Part shown: one piece after another, positions 1 through 7,592 of the stretch
Position numbering within the stretch: the stretch's first letter is position 1
How the letters are laid out: the number at the start of each line of letters is the position of its first letter
Source: an uncultured Clostridia bacterium
GTDB taxonomy: Bacteria > Bacillota_A > Clostridia > Oscillospirales > Oscillospiraceae
Assembly: GCA_947307505.1 (NCBI GenBank)
Contig: CAMZJG010000022.1
Location: 1 to 9,921 of the forward strand
Reading direction: 5' to 3'
Length of the DNA stretch: 9,921 bases
The notes under the pieces: model-generated
Database searches by the model: none
Seen by the model: the letters and a program-made list of their open reading frames with translations, nothing else
What the model was told of the DNA's origin: nothing
Made by a program: the position numbers and the translations under genes

Positions 1-776
1 ACCACGTTGCCCAGGTTGTTGAAGCCCGTCTGGACGGCGATGGGCACCGCCAGCTTCGTGATCTCCCCCAGCAGCGGCCGGTCGAGGCGGAAATCCTCCC
101 GGCGCAGGCGCATCTCCGGAAAGCGCCGCCAGAGCATCACCGCGGAGAAGACGACGCTCATGGCCTGGGCGATGGCCGTGGCCCAGGCGGTGCCGGGCAC
201 GCCCCAGCCGAAGACCGCCACGAAGAGGATATCCAGGAAGACGTTCACCACCACCGAGACGATGAGGCACCACAGGGCCGTCATGCTGTCCCCCATGCCC
301 CGGAAGGCGTTGTTGAACAGGTAGTACAGCAGGGGGAAAATGGTGGTGGCGAAGTTGATATGCATGTAGGAAGCGGCCTCCGCCATGGGGGCGGCGGGGG
401 TGCCCATCAGCTTCAGGATCGGTACGGTCAGGGGCAGGCCGACGCCCGTGGTGAACACCGCGATGATGAGGGCGAGGTAGAGGCTGTTGGCAAAGGTATG
501 GCGCATCTGGCCGATATCCTTGCGGCCGAAGGCCTGGCTCAGCAGGATGCCGACGCCCACGTTCAGGCCGATGACCATGGCCGCGGTCAGCAGGACGATG
601 GGCATGGTGACGCCGATGGCCGCCAGGGAGGTCTGGCCCAGATAACGCCCGACGATGATGCTGTCCGTGATGGAATACACCTGGTTCAGCAGGTTGCCCG
701 CCAGGGCGGGCAGGGTGAAAGCAGTCAGCAGCCGGAGGGGGCTGCCGGCCGTCATATCTCTCGATCTGGATCTCAT
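1..776 (-). CDS. MATE-family efflux transporter, N-terminal part (cut by window edge)
   Basis: An open frame of 258 codons plus 2 bases reads leftward off the window, so only about the first 55-60% of a roughly 450-residue protein is visible. The start reads MRSRSRDMTAGSPLRLL. The stretch DMTAGSPLRLL, then PALAGNLLNQVYSITDSIIV, then YLGQTSLAAIG, is the characteristic beginning of MATE (multi antimicrobial extrusion) antiporters of the NorM/DinF group. Further family signs are LNVGVGILLSQAFGRKD (an amphipathic loop after a helix), NNAFRGMGDS and VVVNVFLDILF. About six hydrophobic segments are present. Family members exchange Na+ or H+ for cationic drugs or metabolites at the cytoplasmic membrane; the substrate here cannot be told. 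The ATG at 776 is preferred because AAGGAAG lies about 8 nt upstream and an in-frame stop closes the frame just before it. A second ATG at codon 8 is a weaker alternative. The gene is divergent from the nucleotidase. No promoter was recognised for it. Confidence 0.93.
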   Translation of the reverse strand, partial: MRSRSRDMTAGSPLRLLTAFTLPALAGNLLNQVYSITDSIIVGRYLGQTSLAAIGVTMPIVLLTAAMVIGLNVGVGILLSQAFGRKDIGQMRHTFANSLYLALIIAVFTTGVGLPLTVPILKLMGTPAAPMAEAASYMHINFATTIFPLLYYLFNNAFRGMGDSMTALWCLIVSVVVNVFLDILFVAVFGWGVPGTAWATAIAQAMSVVFSAVMLWRRFPEMRLRREDFRLDRPLLGEITKLAVPIAVQTGFNNLGNV

Positions 777-874
777 AGGGCACTTCCTTCATAGCGCATT
801 GCAGATACAGGATACCATGACCGGAGAAAAAAGCATAGTCATTTCTTGATCGGCCTTCCCCAGGGCTGGGTTTG

Positions 875-902
875 TTGACTTTCTTATGATATATGATATG
901 AT
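875..902 (+). promoter_or_regulatory. Candidate sigma-A-type promoter of the nucleotidase gene
   Basis: TTGACT (875-880) and TATGAT (897-902) are separated by 16 bp. This is a near-consensus housekeeping promoter (TTGACA, TATAAT) in a notably AT-rich patch of an otherwise GC-rich region. The predicted start is near 909, which gives a 5' UTR of about 84 nt before the ATG at 993. It is a prediction from motif match and position only. Confidence 0.55.
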
Positions 903-923
903 TTCTCCTGGCGGCAGACCTGC

Positions 924-944
924 GCGGCTCCGCCGCTTTTCTTT
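924..944 (+). promoter_or_regulatory. Small GC hairpin followed by T-run in the 5' UTR (possible weak attenuator)
   Basis: GCGGC (924-928) and GCCGC (932-936) can form a 5-bp stem with a 3-nt loop, followed directly by TTTTCTTT. The arrangement resembles a minimal intrinsic terminator between the candidate promoter and the nucleotidase start. The GGCGG at 910-914 could instead pair with CCGCC at 930-934, giving a competing fold. The stem is short, so this may be chance in GC-rich DNA. Confidence 0.25.
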
Positions 945-961
945 GGTCCGCGCATCGAACC

Positions 962-975
962 GGGGCATATGCCCC
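962..975. repeat. Perfect 14-bp palindrome GGGGCATATGCCCC
   Basis: GGGGCATATGCCCC is fully self-complementary and ends 3 nt before the purine-rich ribosome binding site of the nucleotidase gene. It lies in the divergent intergenic region downstream of the candidate promoter. It could be a dimeric repressor's operator, or in RNA form a short stem next to the ribosome binding site. No specific regulator can be named. Its central ATG (969) is in frame with the nucleotidase but lacks a ribosome binding site. Confidence 0.4.
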
Positions 976-978
976 CGG

Positions 979-986
979 AAGGAGGA
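979..986 (+). promoter_or_regulatory. Ribosome binding site that fixes the nucleotidase start at 993
   Basis: AAGGAGGA lies 6 nt ahead of the ATG at 993. The in-frame ATG at 969 lies upstream of this site, inside the palindrome, and has no Shine-Dalgarno of its own. Starting at 993 also places the Lys-Arg n-region of the signal peptide exactly at the N-terminus, so 993 is the better start. Confidence 0.85.
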
Positions 987-992
987 TATTTC

Positions 993-3035
993 ATGAAACG
1001 CTCCGCAAGGATCCTGGCCCTGCTGCTGGCCTTCGTTCTGCTGCTGGGGATGCTGCCCGTCATGGCGGAATACCCGGCGGAAACCGGCAGCCTCGACCTC
1101 ACAAAAAGCTGGAAGGGCAAAACCGTCATCCTGCACACCAACGACGTCCACGGCGCCATCAGCGGCTATGCCGTGGCGGCCCACATGAAGCTCCGGCTGG
1201 AGCACCAGGGTGCGGAAGTGCTGCTGGTGGACGCCGGAGACTTCAGCCAGGGGGATCCCGCCGTCAACAACGATAAAGGCGCTTCGGCCATCCGGCTCAT
1301 GAACGCCGCGGGCTACGACCTGGCCATCCCCGGGAACCATGAATTCGACTACGGCATCCAGCAGCTGGAGTCCAATCTCGCAGCCGCGGATTTTCCGGTG
1401 ATCTGCGCCTCCATCTTCCGGGAGGACGGCAGCGCGATGTTCCCTCCCTCCTGGACCTATACCGGCGCCTCCGGTCTGACCATCGGCTTTTTCGGGCTGG
1501 ATACGCCGGAATGCCAGACCAAAGCCAGTCCCGCTCTGGTCCGGGGCCTGACCTTCCTGGCGGGGGAGGCGCTGTATGACTGCGCCCGGGAGCAGGCAGA
1601 CGCCCTGCGGGAGGGCGGCGCGGATCTGGTCATCGCCCTGACCCACCTGGGCGTCCACGGGGAGAGCGAGCCCAACCGCTCCCAGGACGTGTACGCCGCC
1701 GTTCCGGGCATCGACCTGATGATCGACGGCCACTCCCATACCCTCATGACCGCAGGGGAAGCGGGAGAGCCCATCCAGTCCACGGGCACCCAGTCCGCCT
1801 ATATCGGCGTGGTAATCATCGACAACCGGACGAAGACCATCGAGAGCCGCTGGCTGGTCCCCATGGAGAACGCCGAGCAGGATCCCACGGTGAGCGCTAT
1901 CGCCGCAGAGATCAGAGCGGAGGTGGAATCCGCCTACAACGAGGTCATCGGCACCAGCGAGGTGGAGCTGGAGGGCGACCGGGCCTATAACCGCACGCAG
2001 GAGACCAACCACGGCAACCTGAGCTCCGACGCCCTGTACGCCTACATACAGAAGCAGCAGGATACGCTGCATACCGACGCCGATCATATGATCTCTCTCA
2101 TCAACGGCGGCTCCATCCGGGATTCCATCCGCGTCGGCCCCATCACCCGGGGAGACGTGAACACCGTTCATCCCTTCGGCAACACCCTCTGCGTCGTCTA
2201 CTGCACCGGAGCGCAGCTGCTGGAGGTCCTGGAGGCCTCCACCTTCCGCATCCCGGAACAGGTGGGGGGGTTCCCCCACTGCACGGGACTGCAGTGGACC
2301 CTGGATACCACCAAGCCCTATGACAAGGGCGCGCTCTACCCCGCCTCCACTTACCATGCGCCTGTAAGCATCCGTCGGGTCAGCATCCGGAGCGTCAACG
2401 GTCTGCCCTTCTCCGAAACGGATACATACGCCCTGGTCACCAGCGACTTCTGCGCCGCCGGGGGCGATACCTACTTTGTTTTATCCGGGCTGGAGAGCTT
2501 CGATACCGGCGTGCTCCTGGACGACGTGGTGACGGAATATATCCGGGAGGACCTGGGGGGCGTCATCGGCAGGGAGTACGCCGCGCCCCGGGGCGATCTG
2601 CAGATCATCACCGTGGAAAACAGCCGGTGCGTCCCCTCCGCCCAAAGCTTCCTGCTGAACGGCGAAGGGGTGCGGCCGGAAGCCTACAACGTAAACGGGG
2701 AAACTTACGTCATGCTCCGGGATCTGGCCATGCTGCTGAACGGGACCTCCGCCCGGTTCGGGGTGAACTACGATCCGGAGCGGAACGCCGTCGCCCTCGC
2801 CCCCGGCGAAACCTATGCCCCGGTGGGCGGCGAGCTCACCCCGGGAGCGGACCGCTCCGAAACGCTGAAGGTCAGCAAGCAGAGTCTCACGGCGGCGGGA
2901 GAAGCCCTGAACCTTTGCGCCTACAACCTGGGCGGCAACAACTTCTTCCGTCTCCAGGACCTGGCTCCGATCCTGGGCTTCACCGCGGAATACGACCGGG
3001 AGACCGACACCGTTCTGCTGACCTGCGGGGAATAA
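993..3035 (+). CDS. Secreted 5'-nucleotidase / 2',3'-cyclic phosphodiesterase family protein (UshA-like) with C-terminal copper-amine-oxidase-N-like domain
   Basis: This 680-residue protein is predicted to be exported and to hydrolyse extracellular nucleotides or related phosphoesters. Residues 1-25 form a signal peptide (MKRSAR, a hydrophobic core, then VMA with likely cleavage after Ala25). The N-terminal calcineurin-like metallophosphoesterase domain shows its two-metal-ion motifs in order: NDVHG (Asp51, His53), DAGDFSQG (Asp83), GNHEFD (Asn115, His116), THLG (His218) and DGHSHT (His247, His249). The 5'-nucleotidase C-terminal substrate domain follows at about 320-530, with ETNHGNLSSDA, NGGSIRDSI (Arg376), HPFGNTL and SDFCAAGGDTY. 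Residues about 550-678 look like the two halves of a copper-amine-oxidase-N-type fold (NGETYVMLRDLAMLL and NNFFRLQDLAPILGF), a common extracellular appendage in Firmicutes that does not imply amine oxidase activity. No LPXTG sorting signal, SLH domain or C-terminal membrane anchor is visible. The gene is divergent from the MATE gene and convergent with the trp operon. The exact substrate is unknown; scavenging of phosphate and nucleosides is the usual role. Confidence 0.93.
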   Translation: MKRSARILALLLAFVLLLGMLPVMAEYPAETGSLDLTKSWKGKTVILHTNDVHGAISGYAVAAHMKLRLEHQGAEVLLVDAGDFSQGDPAVNNDKGASAIRLMNAAGYDLAIPGNHEFDYGIQQLESNLAAADFPVICASIFREDGSAMFPPSWTYTGASGLTIGFFGLDTPECQTKASPALVRGLTFLAGEALYDCAREQADALREGGADLVIALTHLGVHGESEPNRSQDVYAAVPGIDLMIDGHSHTLMTAGEAGEPIQSTGTQSAYIGVVIIDNRTKTIESRWLVPMENAEQDPTVSAIAAEIRAEVESAYNEVIGTSEVELEGDRAYNRTQETNHGNLSSDALYAYIQKQQDTLHTDADHMISLINGGSIRDSIRVGPITRGDVNTVHPFGNTLCVVYCTGAQLLEVLEASTFRIPEQVGGFPHCTGLQWTLDTTKPYDKGALYPASTYHAPVSIRRVSIRSVNGLPFSETDTYALVTSDFCAAGGDTYFVLSGLESFDTGVLLDDVVTEYIREDLGGVIGREYAAPRGDLQIITVENSRCVPSAQSFLLNGEGVRPEAYNVNGETYVMLRDLAMLLNGTSARFGVNYDPERNAVALAPGETYAPVGGELTPGADRSETLKVSKQSLTAAGEALNLCAYNLGGNNFFRLQDLAPILGFTAEYDRETDTVLLTCGE

Positions 3036-3073
3036 CAGATTCGTTTTCGGACGTCTTCCCCGCCCGCTTACAC

Positions 3074-3119
3074 TTCACCGCTGAGTCCATCTGCGCACTG
3101 CGCCGGACTCAGCGGTGAA
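3074..3119. repeat. Perfect 15-bp inverted repeat between convergent genes
   Basis: TTCACCGCTGAGTCC (3074-3088) is exactly complementary to GGACTCAGCGGTGAA (3105-3119). The 16-nt spacer contains its own GCGC (3093-3096)/GCGC (3100-3103) mini-stem with loop ACT. Transcripts from either strand would fold it strongly. Neither side has a T-run, so it is not a standard intrinsic terminator. It may serve as a 3'-end stabilising hairpin, a Rho-assisted stop for either convergent unit, or a small dispersed repeat; sequence alone cannot decide. Confidence 0.75.
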
Positions 3120-3166
3120 TCCTCTGGGGAAAGGAGCGTCACAGGCCCCTTTATCCGCCGTCTTCG

Positions 3167-3205
3167 GCCTGCGTCCATCCTGCCGGATGGGCGCAGGCTC
3201 TTTTC
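3167..3205 (+). terminator. Intrinsic terminator of the nucleotidase gene
   Basis: GCCTGCGTCCATCC (3167-3180) pairs with GGATGGGCGCAGGC (3185-3198) to form a 14-bp stem (13 Watson-Crick pairs and one G-U) with loop TGCC, followed by TCTTTTC. The T-run is on the plus-strand side, so it terminates rightward transcription coming from the nucleotidase. For leftward trp transcription the same stem is followed by CGAAGACGG, with no T-run, so it would act at most as a 3' stabilising hairpin there. It sits only 9 nt from the trpA stop codon. Confidence 0.75.
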
Positions 3206-3214
3206 GTATCCCCC

Positions 3215-3994
3215 TCAGGGCAGGTCCGCGACGGCCTGCTTCATGGTTTTTACATACTCCCCCACCCTGGCGGGCGCTTCTTTTCCGTACTGTTCGACGA
3301 TGCGCACGATGGCGCTGCCCACGATAGCCCCGTCGGAAAGGGCGGCCATCTGCCGGGCCTGCTCCGGCGTGGAGATGCCGAATCCCACGGCGCAGGGGAC
3401 CTTGGCGTTCTCCCGCACCGTCCGGATGATGTCCCTCAGGTCCGTTTTGATCTCGCTCCGCTCCCCGGTGACCCCCAGGCTGGAGACCAGGTAGAGGAAG
3501 CCCTCCGCCTCCCGGGCAATCATGGCCACCCGGTCCGCCGAGGTGGGGGCGATCATGGAGATCAGGTCCACCCCGTATTCCCGGCAGGGGCCGAGGAATT
3601 CCTCCTTCTCCTCATGGGGCAGGTCCGGCAGGATCAGCCCGTCGATCCCCGCCTCCCGGCAGGCGGAGAGGAACCGCTCCGTACCATAGGAGAACACCAC
3701 GTTGGCGTAGGTCATGAACACCAGGGGGATGGTCACGTCCCGCCGCAGCTCCCGCACCAGGGCGAAGACCTTTTCCGTGGTGATCCCCCCCTGCAGGGCC
3801 CGGAGGTTCGCCCCCTGGATGACCGGCCCTTCGGCGGTGGGATCGGAGAAGGGGATGCCCAGCTCGATGAGATCCGCCCCGTTCTCCGCCGCCGCCCGGA
3901 CCGCCGCGATGGTGGTCTCCGTATCCGGGTCGCCGCAGGTGAGAAAGGGTATGAACGCCTTGCCCTTTTCGAATGCCTGATGGATCTTACTCAT
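3215..3994 (-). CDS. trpA: Tryptophan synthase alpha chain
   Basis: TrpA (259 residues, normal length) cleaves indole-3-glycerol phosphate to indole and glyceraldehyde 3-phosphate. It passes the indole through a tunnel to TrpB in the alpha2-beta2 complex. The TIM-barrel motifs are present: [11 protein letters not shown] near the N-terminus, [12 protein letters not shown] with catalytic Glu44 (Glu49 in the Salmonella enzyme), [16 protein letters not shown] and [10 protein letters not shown] with [10 protein letters not shown] for phosphate binding. At the second catalytic acid position (Salmonella Asp60) the sequence reads TAEGP, giving Glu55 instead of Asp. The protein contains no Trp. The ATG at 3994 lies 8 bp inside the end of trpB (trpB's TAA falls at 3987-3989), with GGGGAGG upstream. 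It is the last gene of the operon, and no T-run terminator is visible beyond it. Confidence 0.97.
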   Translation of the reverse strand: MSKIHQAFEKGKAFIPFLTCGDPDTETTIAAVRAAAENGADLIELGIPFSDPTAEGPVIQGANLRALQGGITTEKVFALVRELRRDVTIPLVFMTYANVVFSYGTERFLSACREAGIDGLILPDLPHEEKEEFLGPCREYGVDLISMIAPTSADRVAMIAREAEGFLYLVSSLGVTGERSEIKTDLRDIIRTVRENAKVPCAVGFGISTPEQARQMAALSDGAIVGSAIVRIVEQYGKEAPARVGEYVKTMKQAVADLP

Positions 3995-5177
3995 GGATAT
4001 CCTCCCCTCTGTACCGGGCGATGGCGGCGCAGTCCTTGTCCCCCCGGCCGGAAACGGTGATCACGATGATCTTGTCCTTATCCATAGTCGGCGCCAGCTT
4101 CATGGCGTGTGCCACCGCATGGGCGGACTCGATGGCCGGAATGATGCCCTCCGTGCGGGAGAGGAACTCGAAGGCCTCCACCGCCTCGTCGTCCGTCACG
4201 GCCACGTATTCCGCCCGGCCGATATCGTGGAGATACGCGTGCTCCGGTCCCACCCCGGGGTAATCCAGGCCGGCGGAGATGGAGTAGACCGGGGCGATCT
4301 GGCCGAATTCATCCTGGCAGAAATAGGACTTCATACCGTGGAAGATCCCCAGCCGGCCGGTGGCGATGGTGGCGGCGGTCTCCGCCGTGTCCACTCCCCT
4401 GCCCGCCGCCTCGCAGCCGATGAGCCGTACGCTTTTGTCCCCGATGAAGTGATAGAAGCTGCCGATGGCGTTGGAGCCGCCCCCCACGCAGGCCAGCACC
4501 GCGTCCGGGAGCCTTCCCTCCTTCTCCAGCATCTGGGCTTTGATCTCCCGGGAGATCACCGCCTGGAAATCCCGCACGATGGTGGGAAAGGGGTGGGGGC
4601 CCATGACGGAGCCCAGGCAGTAATGGGTATCGGCGATGCGCTTTGTCCATTCCCGCATGGCCTCGCTCACCGCGTCCTTCAGGGTGGCGGTGCCGGTGGT
4701 GACGGGGACCACCTCGGACCCCAGCAGGCGCATGCGGTAGACGTTCAGCGCCTGGCGGATCGTATCCTCCCGGCCCATGAACACCACACACTCCATATCC
4801 ATGAGGGCCGCCGCCGTGGCGGTGGCTACCCCGTGCTGCCCGGCGCCGGTCTCTGCGATCAGCCGGGTCTTGCCCATCTTTCTGGCCAGCAGGGCCTGGC
4901 CCAGCACGTTGTTGATCTTGTGGGCCCCGGTGTGGTTCAGATCCTCCCGCTTCAGGTAGATCTTCGCCCCGCCCAGCTTCTCCGTCAGCCGCCGGGCACA
5001 GTAGAGCCGGGAGGGCCTTCCCGCATACTCGTTCAGCAGCTCCGTGAGCTCCCGGTTGAAGGCCGGGTCCTCCTTGTAGAAGTTGTACGCTCTTTCCAGC
5101 TCGATCACCGCGTTCATCAGCGTCTCCGGGATATACTGCCCCCCGTGGACGCCGAACCTTCCCGCCGGATTTGTCAT
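3987..5177 (-). CDS. trpB: Tryptophan synthase beta chain
   Basis: TrpB (396 residues) is the pyridoxal-phosphate enzyme that joins indole and L-serine to give L-tryptophan, the final step. Visible landmarks are [16 protein letters not shown] near the N-terminus, the PLP lysine Lys87 in [10 protein letters not shown], catalytic Glu109 in [11 protein letters not shown], the phosphate-binding loop GGGSNAIG (about 232-239) and the cofactor-nitrogen serine Ser376 in VSGRGDKD. It belongs to the standard TrpB1 class that pairs with TrpA, as expected from the adjacent trpA. Its start overlaps the trpF stop by 4 bp (ATGA), with AAGGCGG as a moderate ribosome binding site, so coupling to trpF translation is likely. 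Its 3' end overlaps trpA by 8 bp. Confidence 0.98.
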   Translation of the reverse strand: MTNPAGRFGVHGGQYIPETLMNAVIELERAYNFYKEDPAFNRELTELLNEYAGRPSRLYCARRLTEKLGGAKIYLKREDLNHTGAHKINNVLGQALLARKMGKTRLIAETGAGQHGVATATAAALMDMECVVFMGREDTIRQALNVYRMRLLGSEVVPVTTGTATLKDAVSEAMREWTKRIADTHYCLGSVMGPHPFPTIVRDFQAVISREIKAQMLEKEGRLPDAVLACVGGGSNAIGSFYHFIGDKSVRLIGCEAAGRGVDTAETAATIATGRLGIFHGMKSYFCQDEFGQIAPVYSISAGLDYPGVGPEHAYLHDIGRAEYVAVTDDEAVEAFEFLSRTEGIIPAIESAHAVAHAMKLAPTMDKDKIIVITVSGRGDKDCAAIARYRGEDIHE

Positions 5178-5782
5178 GATCTGTCCGCCTTTCTGACTGC
5201 GGCGACAAACGCCGCCATTTTTTGTTCGTCCTTTTTCCTGTCCGTTTCGATCCCGGAGCTGACGTCCACCCCGAAGGGCTTCAGCTCCCTCACCGCTTTT
5301 TCCACATTGTCAGCGTTCAGCCCGCCGGCGAGGAAATACGGCCTGCGTATGGCTTCGATCAGCCGCCAGTCAAACACGCTTCCCGAACCCGCTCCGGAAT
5401 CCAGCAGGAGGAGATCGGCGGAGGAGGCTTCTGCGTCTTCCGCGTCTTTTTCCGTCCGGACGGACACGGCCCGGATGATGGGCCGGTCGGCGAGCCGCCT
5501 CAGCCGCCGGATATAGTCCTCGTCCTCGTTCCCGTGGAGCTGGACCATGTCGATCACGCCGTTTTTCAGCAGCGCCGCGATCGTCTCCGGCTCTTCGTTC
5601 ACCGTCACCCCCACCGCCCGGATGGCGGGAGACAGCAGTCTTTTCAGCTCCGCCGCCTTTTCCGGCGTCACATACCGCCTGCTCCCCCGGGCGAACACGA
5701 ACCCCACGTACTCCGGCCCCAGCCGGTTGGCCGCCTCGATATCCCCGGGACGGTACAGTCCGCACAGCTTGATCTTCGTCAT
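5174..5782 (-). CDS. trpF: Phosphoribosylanthranilate isomerase
   Basis: TrpF (202 residues, typical for a stand-alone enzyme) carries out the Amadori rearrangement of N-(5-phosphoribosyl)anthranilate to CdRP. The family signature is complete: KIKLCGL with the general-base Cys7, [21 protein letters not shown] (about 81-87), the general-acid Asp128 in [18 protein letters not shown], and the phosphate-binding [11 protein letters not shown] near the C-terminus. It is separate from trpC, unlike the trpC-trpF fusion of enteric bacteria. The ATG at 5782 overlaps the trpC stop by 4 bp. The sequence before it (GCGGGGTCCGGT) is a weak ribosome binding site, so translation probably depends on ribosomes finishing trpC. 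Confidence 0.97.
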   Translation of the reverse strand: MTKIKLCGLYRPGDIEAANRLGPEYVGFVFARGSRRYVTPEKAAELKRLLSPAIRAVGVTVNEEPETIAALLKNGVIDMVQLHGNEDEDYIRRLRRLADRPIIRAVSVRTEKDAEDAEASSADLLLLDSGAGSGSVFDWRLIEAIRRPYFLAGGLNADNVEKAVRELKPFGVDVSSGIETDRKKDEQKMAAFVAAVRKADRS

Positions 5783-6561
5783 ACCGGACCCCGCAGTTCC
5801 GCCAGCTTCGCCGTCTTATCCGGCGCGCGCATCAGCGTTTCCCCCACGAGCACCGCGTCGGCGCCGATCTCCCGGAGCTTTGCCACGTCTTCCCCGGTCC
5901 TGACGCCGCTTTCGGAGACGAAGATCACGTCGGGAGGGATCAGCGCCCTGAGCCTGCGGCTGTTCTCCGTATCCACGGAAAAATCCGCGAGATTCCGGTT
6001 GTTCACGCCGATCATCCGCGCCCCCGCCCGCAGGGCCTTCTGCACCTCTTCCCGGTCATGGGCCTCCACCAGCGCGGAAAGGCCCAGTTCGTCGCAGAGC
6101 CCGATGTATTCCTTCAACGCCGTCTCCGGCAGGATCGAACAGATCAGCAGCACCGCCGCAGCGCCCAGGAGCTTCGCCTCATAGATCATGTATGCGTCCA
6201 CCGTGAAATCCTTCCGCAGACAGGGAACGGACACGGCTTCTGCGATCTCCTGCAGATACCGGTCGCAGCCCAGAAACCATTTCGGCTCCGTGAGCACGGA
6301 GATGCAGTCGGCGCCCGCCGCTTCATACTCCTCTGCGATTTTGAGATACGGGAAATCCGGCGCGATGAGCCCCTTGGAGGGGGAGGCCTTTTTGCACTCG
6401 CAGATGAAGGATACCCCCGGTTTTTTCAAGGCTTCCTCAAAAGCGAAATCCCCCTTGGGCAGGGAAAGGGCCAGACGTCTCATCTCTTCCGCCGGTCTTT
6501 TCTCCTTCGCCGCGGAGACCCTTTCCGCCGCATATCCCGCAAGCCGGTCCAGTATGGTCAT
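5779..6561 (-). CDS. trpC: Indole-3-glycerol phosphate synthase
   Basis: TrpC (260 residues, normal for the single-function enzyme) closes the indole ring by decarboxylating and dehydrating CdRP to indole-3-glycerol phosphate. The TIM-barrel active-site residues are all recognisable: [13 protein letters not shown] with Glu55 and catalytic Lys57, CLRKDFTVD with Lys117 as general acid, ALVEAHD with Glu166, IGVNNRNL with Asn187, and VSESGV with Glu217 and Ser218. The [13 protein letters not shown] phosphate-binding end appears as [11 protein letters not shown]. The start overlaps the trpD stop by 4 bp (ATGA), preceded by GAGGAGG inside trpD. The stop overlaps trpF by 4 bp. Confidence 0.97.
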   Translation of the reverse strand: MTILDRLAGYAAERVSAAKEKRPAEEMRRLALSLPKGDFAFEEALKKPGVSFICECKKASPSKGLIAPDFPYLKIAEEYEAAGADCISVLTEPKWFLGCDRYLQEIAEAVSVPCLRKDFTVDAYMIYEAKLLGAAAVLLICSILPETALKEYIGLCDELGLSALVEAHDREEVQKALRAGARMIGVNNRNLADFSVDTENSRRLRALIPPDVIFVSESGVRTGEDVAKLREIGADAVLVGETLMRAPDKTAKLAELRGPV

Positions 6562-7589
6562 GCTTCCTCCTCGGGCCGGTTGCTCACTTCCCTGAGCTTG
6601 TTCAGCGTTTCCAGAGCGCGCCAGGAATCGATGAGCTCCGCCGCCAGGGCGATCCCCTCCTTCATGCTGCCCGCCTTGCCGCCGATATAGAGGGCGGCGC
6701 CGGCGTTCATCAGGACGGCGTTCCGCTTATGGCCTTCCGCGCCGGACAGGATCGACAGGGTGATCTTCGCGTTTTCCTCGGGGGTCCCGCCCCGGAGATC
6801 CTCCCTGGCGCAGCGCTCCAGCCCGAAATCCTCCGGCGCGGCGACGAAGGTCTTATACCAGCCATCCCGGATCTCGCAGATCTTTGTGGGCGCGCTCAGG
6901 GAGATCTCATCCAGCTTATCCTTCCCGTAAACCACCATGCCCCGCCGGACCCCCAGGCTGCTCAGCACCTGGGCCAGGGGCTCCACCAGATACTCGTCAT
7001 AGACCCCCAGGAGCTGCAAGGAGGGTTTTCCCGGGTTCGTCAGCGGTCCCAGGATATTGAATACGGTGCGGAAGCCCAGCTCCTTCCGGATGGCGCCCAC
7101 GTATTTCATGGAGGTATGGTATTTCTGCGCGAAGAAGAAGCACATGCCCGCCTCCTTCAGCAGCTCCACGCACCGGGCCGGGCTCTGGTGGATATTGACC
7201 CCCAGGGCTTCCAGGCAATCCGCCGTCCCGCACTGGGAGGAAGCCGCCCGGTTCCCGTGCTTCGCCACCTTCACCCCCCCCGCAGCAGCCACAAGGGCGG
7301 AGGTGGTGGAGATATTGAAGCTCTGGGCATTGTCGCCCCCCGTTCCCACGATCTCAAACAGCTCCATTCCGGTTTCCACGGCGGTGGCGTGGGCCCGCAT
7401 GGCGGCGGCACAGCCGGCGATCTCGTCCGCCGTCTCCGCTCTGGCGCTCTTGGTGGACAGGGCGGCGAGAAACGCCGCGTTCTGGGTGGCGGTCGTTTCG
7501 CCGCTCATGATCTCGTTCATGACGGCATAGGCTTCGTCATAAGTGAGGTCCTCTTTATTGACGATCTTCACAATGGCTTCTTTGATCAT
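6558..7589 (-). CDS. trpD: Anthranilate phosphoribosyltransferase
   Basis: TrpD (343 residues) transfers phosphoribose from PRPP to anthranilate. The N-terminal helical domain is followed by the PRPP loop VGTGGD (81-86) and then [14 protein letters not shown]. Next come [20 protein letters not shown], which provides anthranilate and PRPP contacts, [16 protein letters not shown], and the Mg-binding pair Asp227-Glu228 in GKDKLDEIS. It is a single-domain protein; the glutaminase TrpG is encoded separately upstream instead of being fused as in E. coli. The start at 7589 lies 3 nt after the trpG stop and has AAGGAG about 9 nt upstream. This is the only junction in the operon with a gap rather than an overlap. 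Confidence 0.97.
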   Translation of the reverse strand: MIKEAIVKIVNKEDLTYDEAYAVMNEIMSGETTATQNAAFLAALSTKSARAETADEIAGCAAAMRAHATAVETGMELFEIVGTGGDNAQSFNISTTSALVAAAGGVKVAKHGNRAASSQCGTADCLEALGVNIHQSPARCVELLKEAGMCFFFAQKYHTSMKYVGAIRKELGFRTVFNILGPLTNPGKPSLQLLGVYDEYLVEPLAQVLSSLGVRRGMVVYGKDKLDEISLSAPTKICEIRDGWYKTFVAAPEDFGLERCAREDLRGGTPEENAKITLSILSGAEGHKRNAVLMNAGAALYIGGKAGSMKEGIALAAELIDSWRALETLNKLREVSNRPEEEA

Positions 7590-7592
7590 GGC

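Noticed and set aside
777..874. A promoter for the MATE gene on the minus strand
   Set aside because: TATGCT and TATCCT occur as possible -10 boxes, but neither has a plausible -35 box at 16-18 bp, so no promoter was called.
969..992. In-frame upstream ATG at 969 as the nucleotidase start
   Set aside because: It lies inside the palindrome with no Shine-Dalgarno, and would put eight residues ahead of the signal peptide. The ATG at 993 has AAGGAGGA at the right spacing.
789..2357. A 522-codon open frame on the minus strand opposite the nucleotidase gene
   Set aside because: Its translation is low-complexity, rich in Gly, Asp, His and Val, with no recognisable motif. It mirrors a well-supported gene with complete active-site motifs. 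Long antisense frames are expected in GC-rich DNA.
3115..3327. A 70-codon plus-strand frame spanning the intergenic region and the trpA 3' end
   Set aside because: It runs through the right arm of the inverted repeat and the terminator hairpin and overlaps trpA antisense. No ribosome binding site or recognisable protein features were seen.
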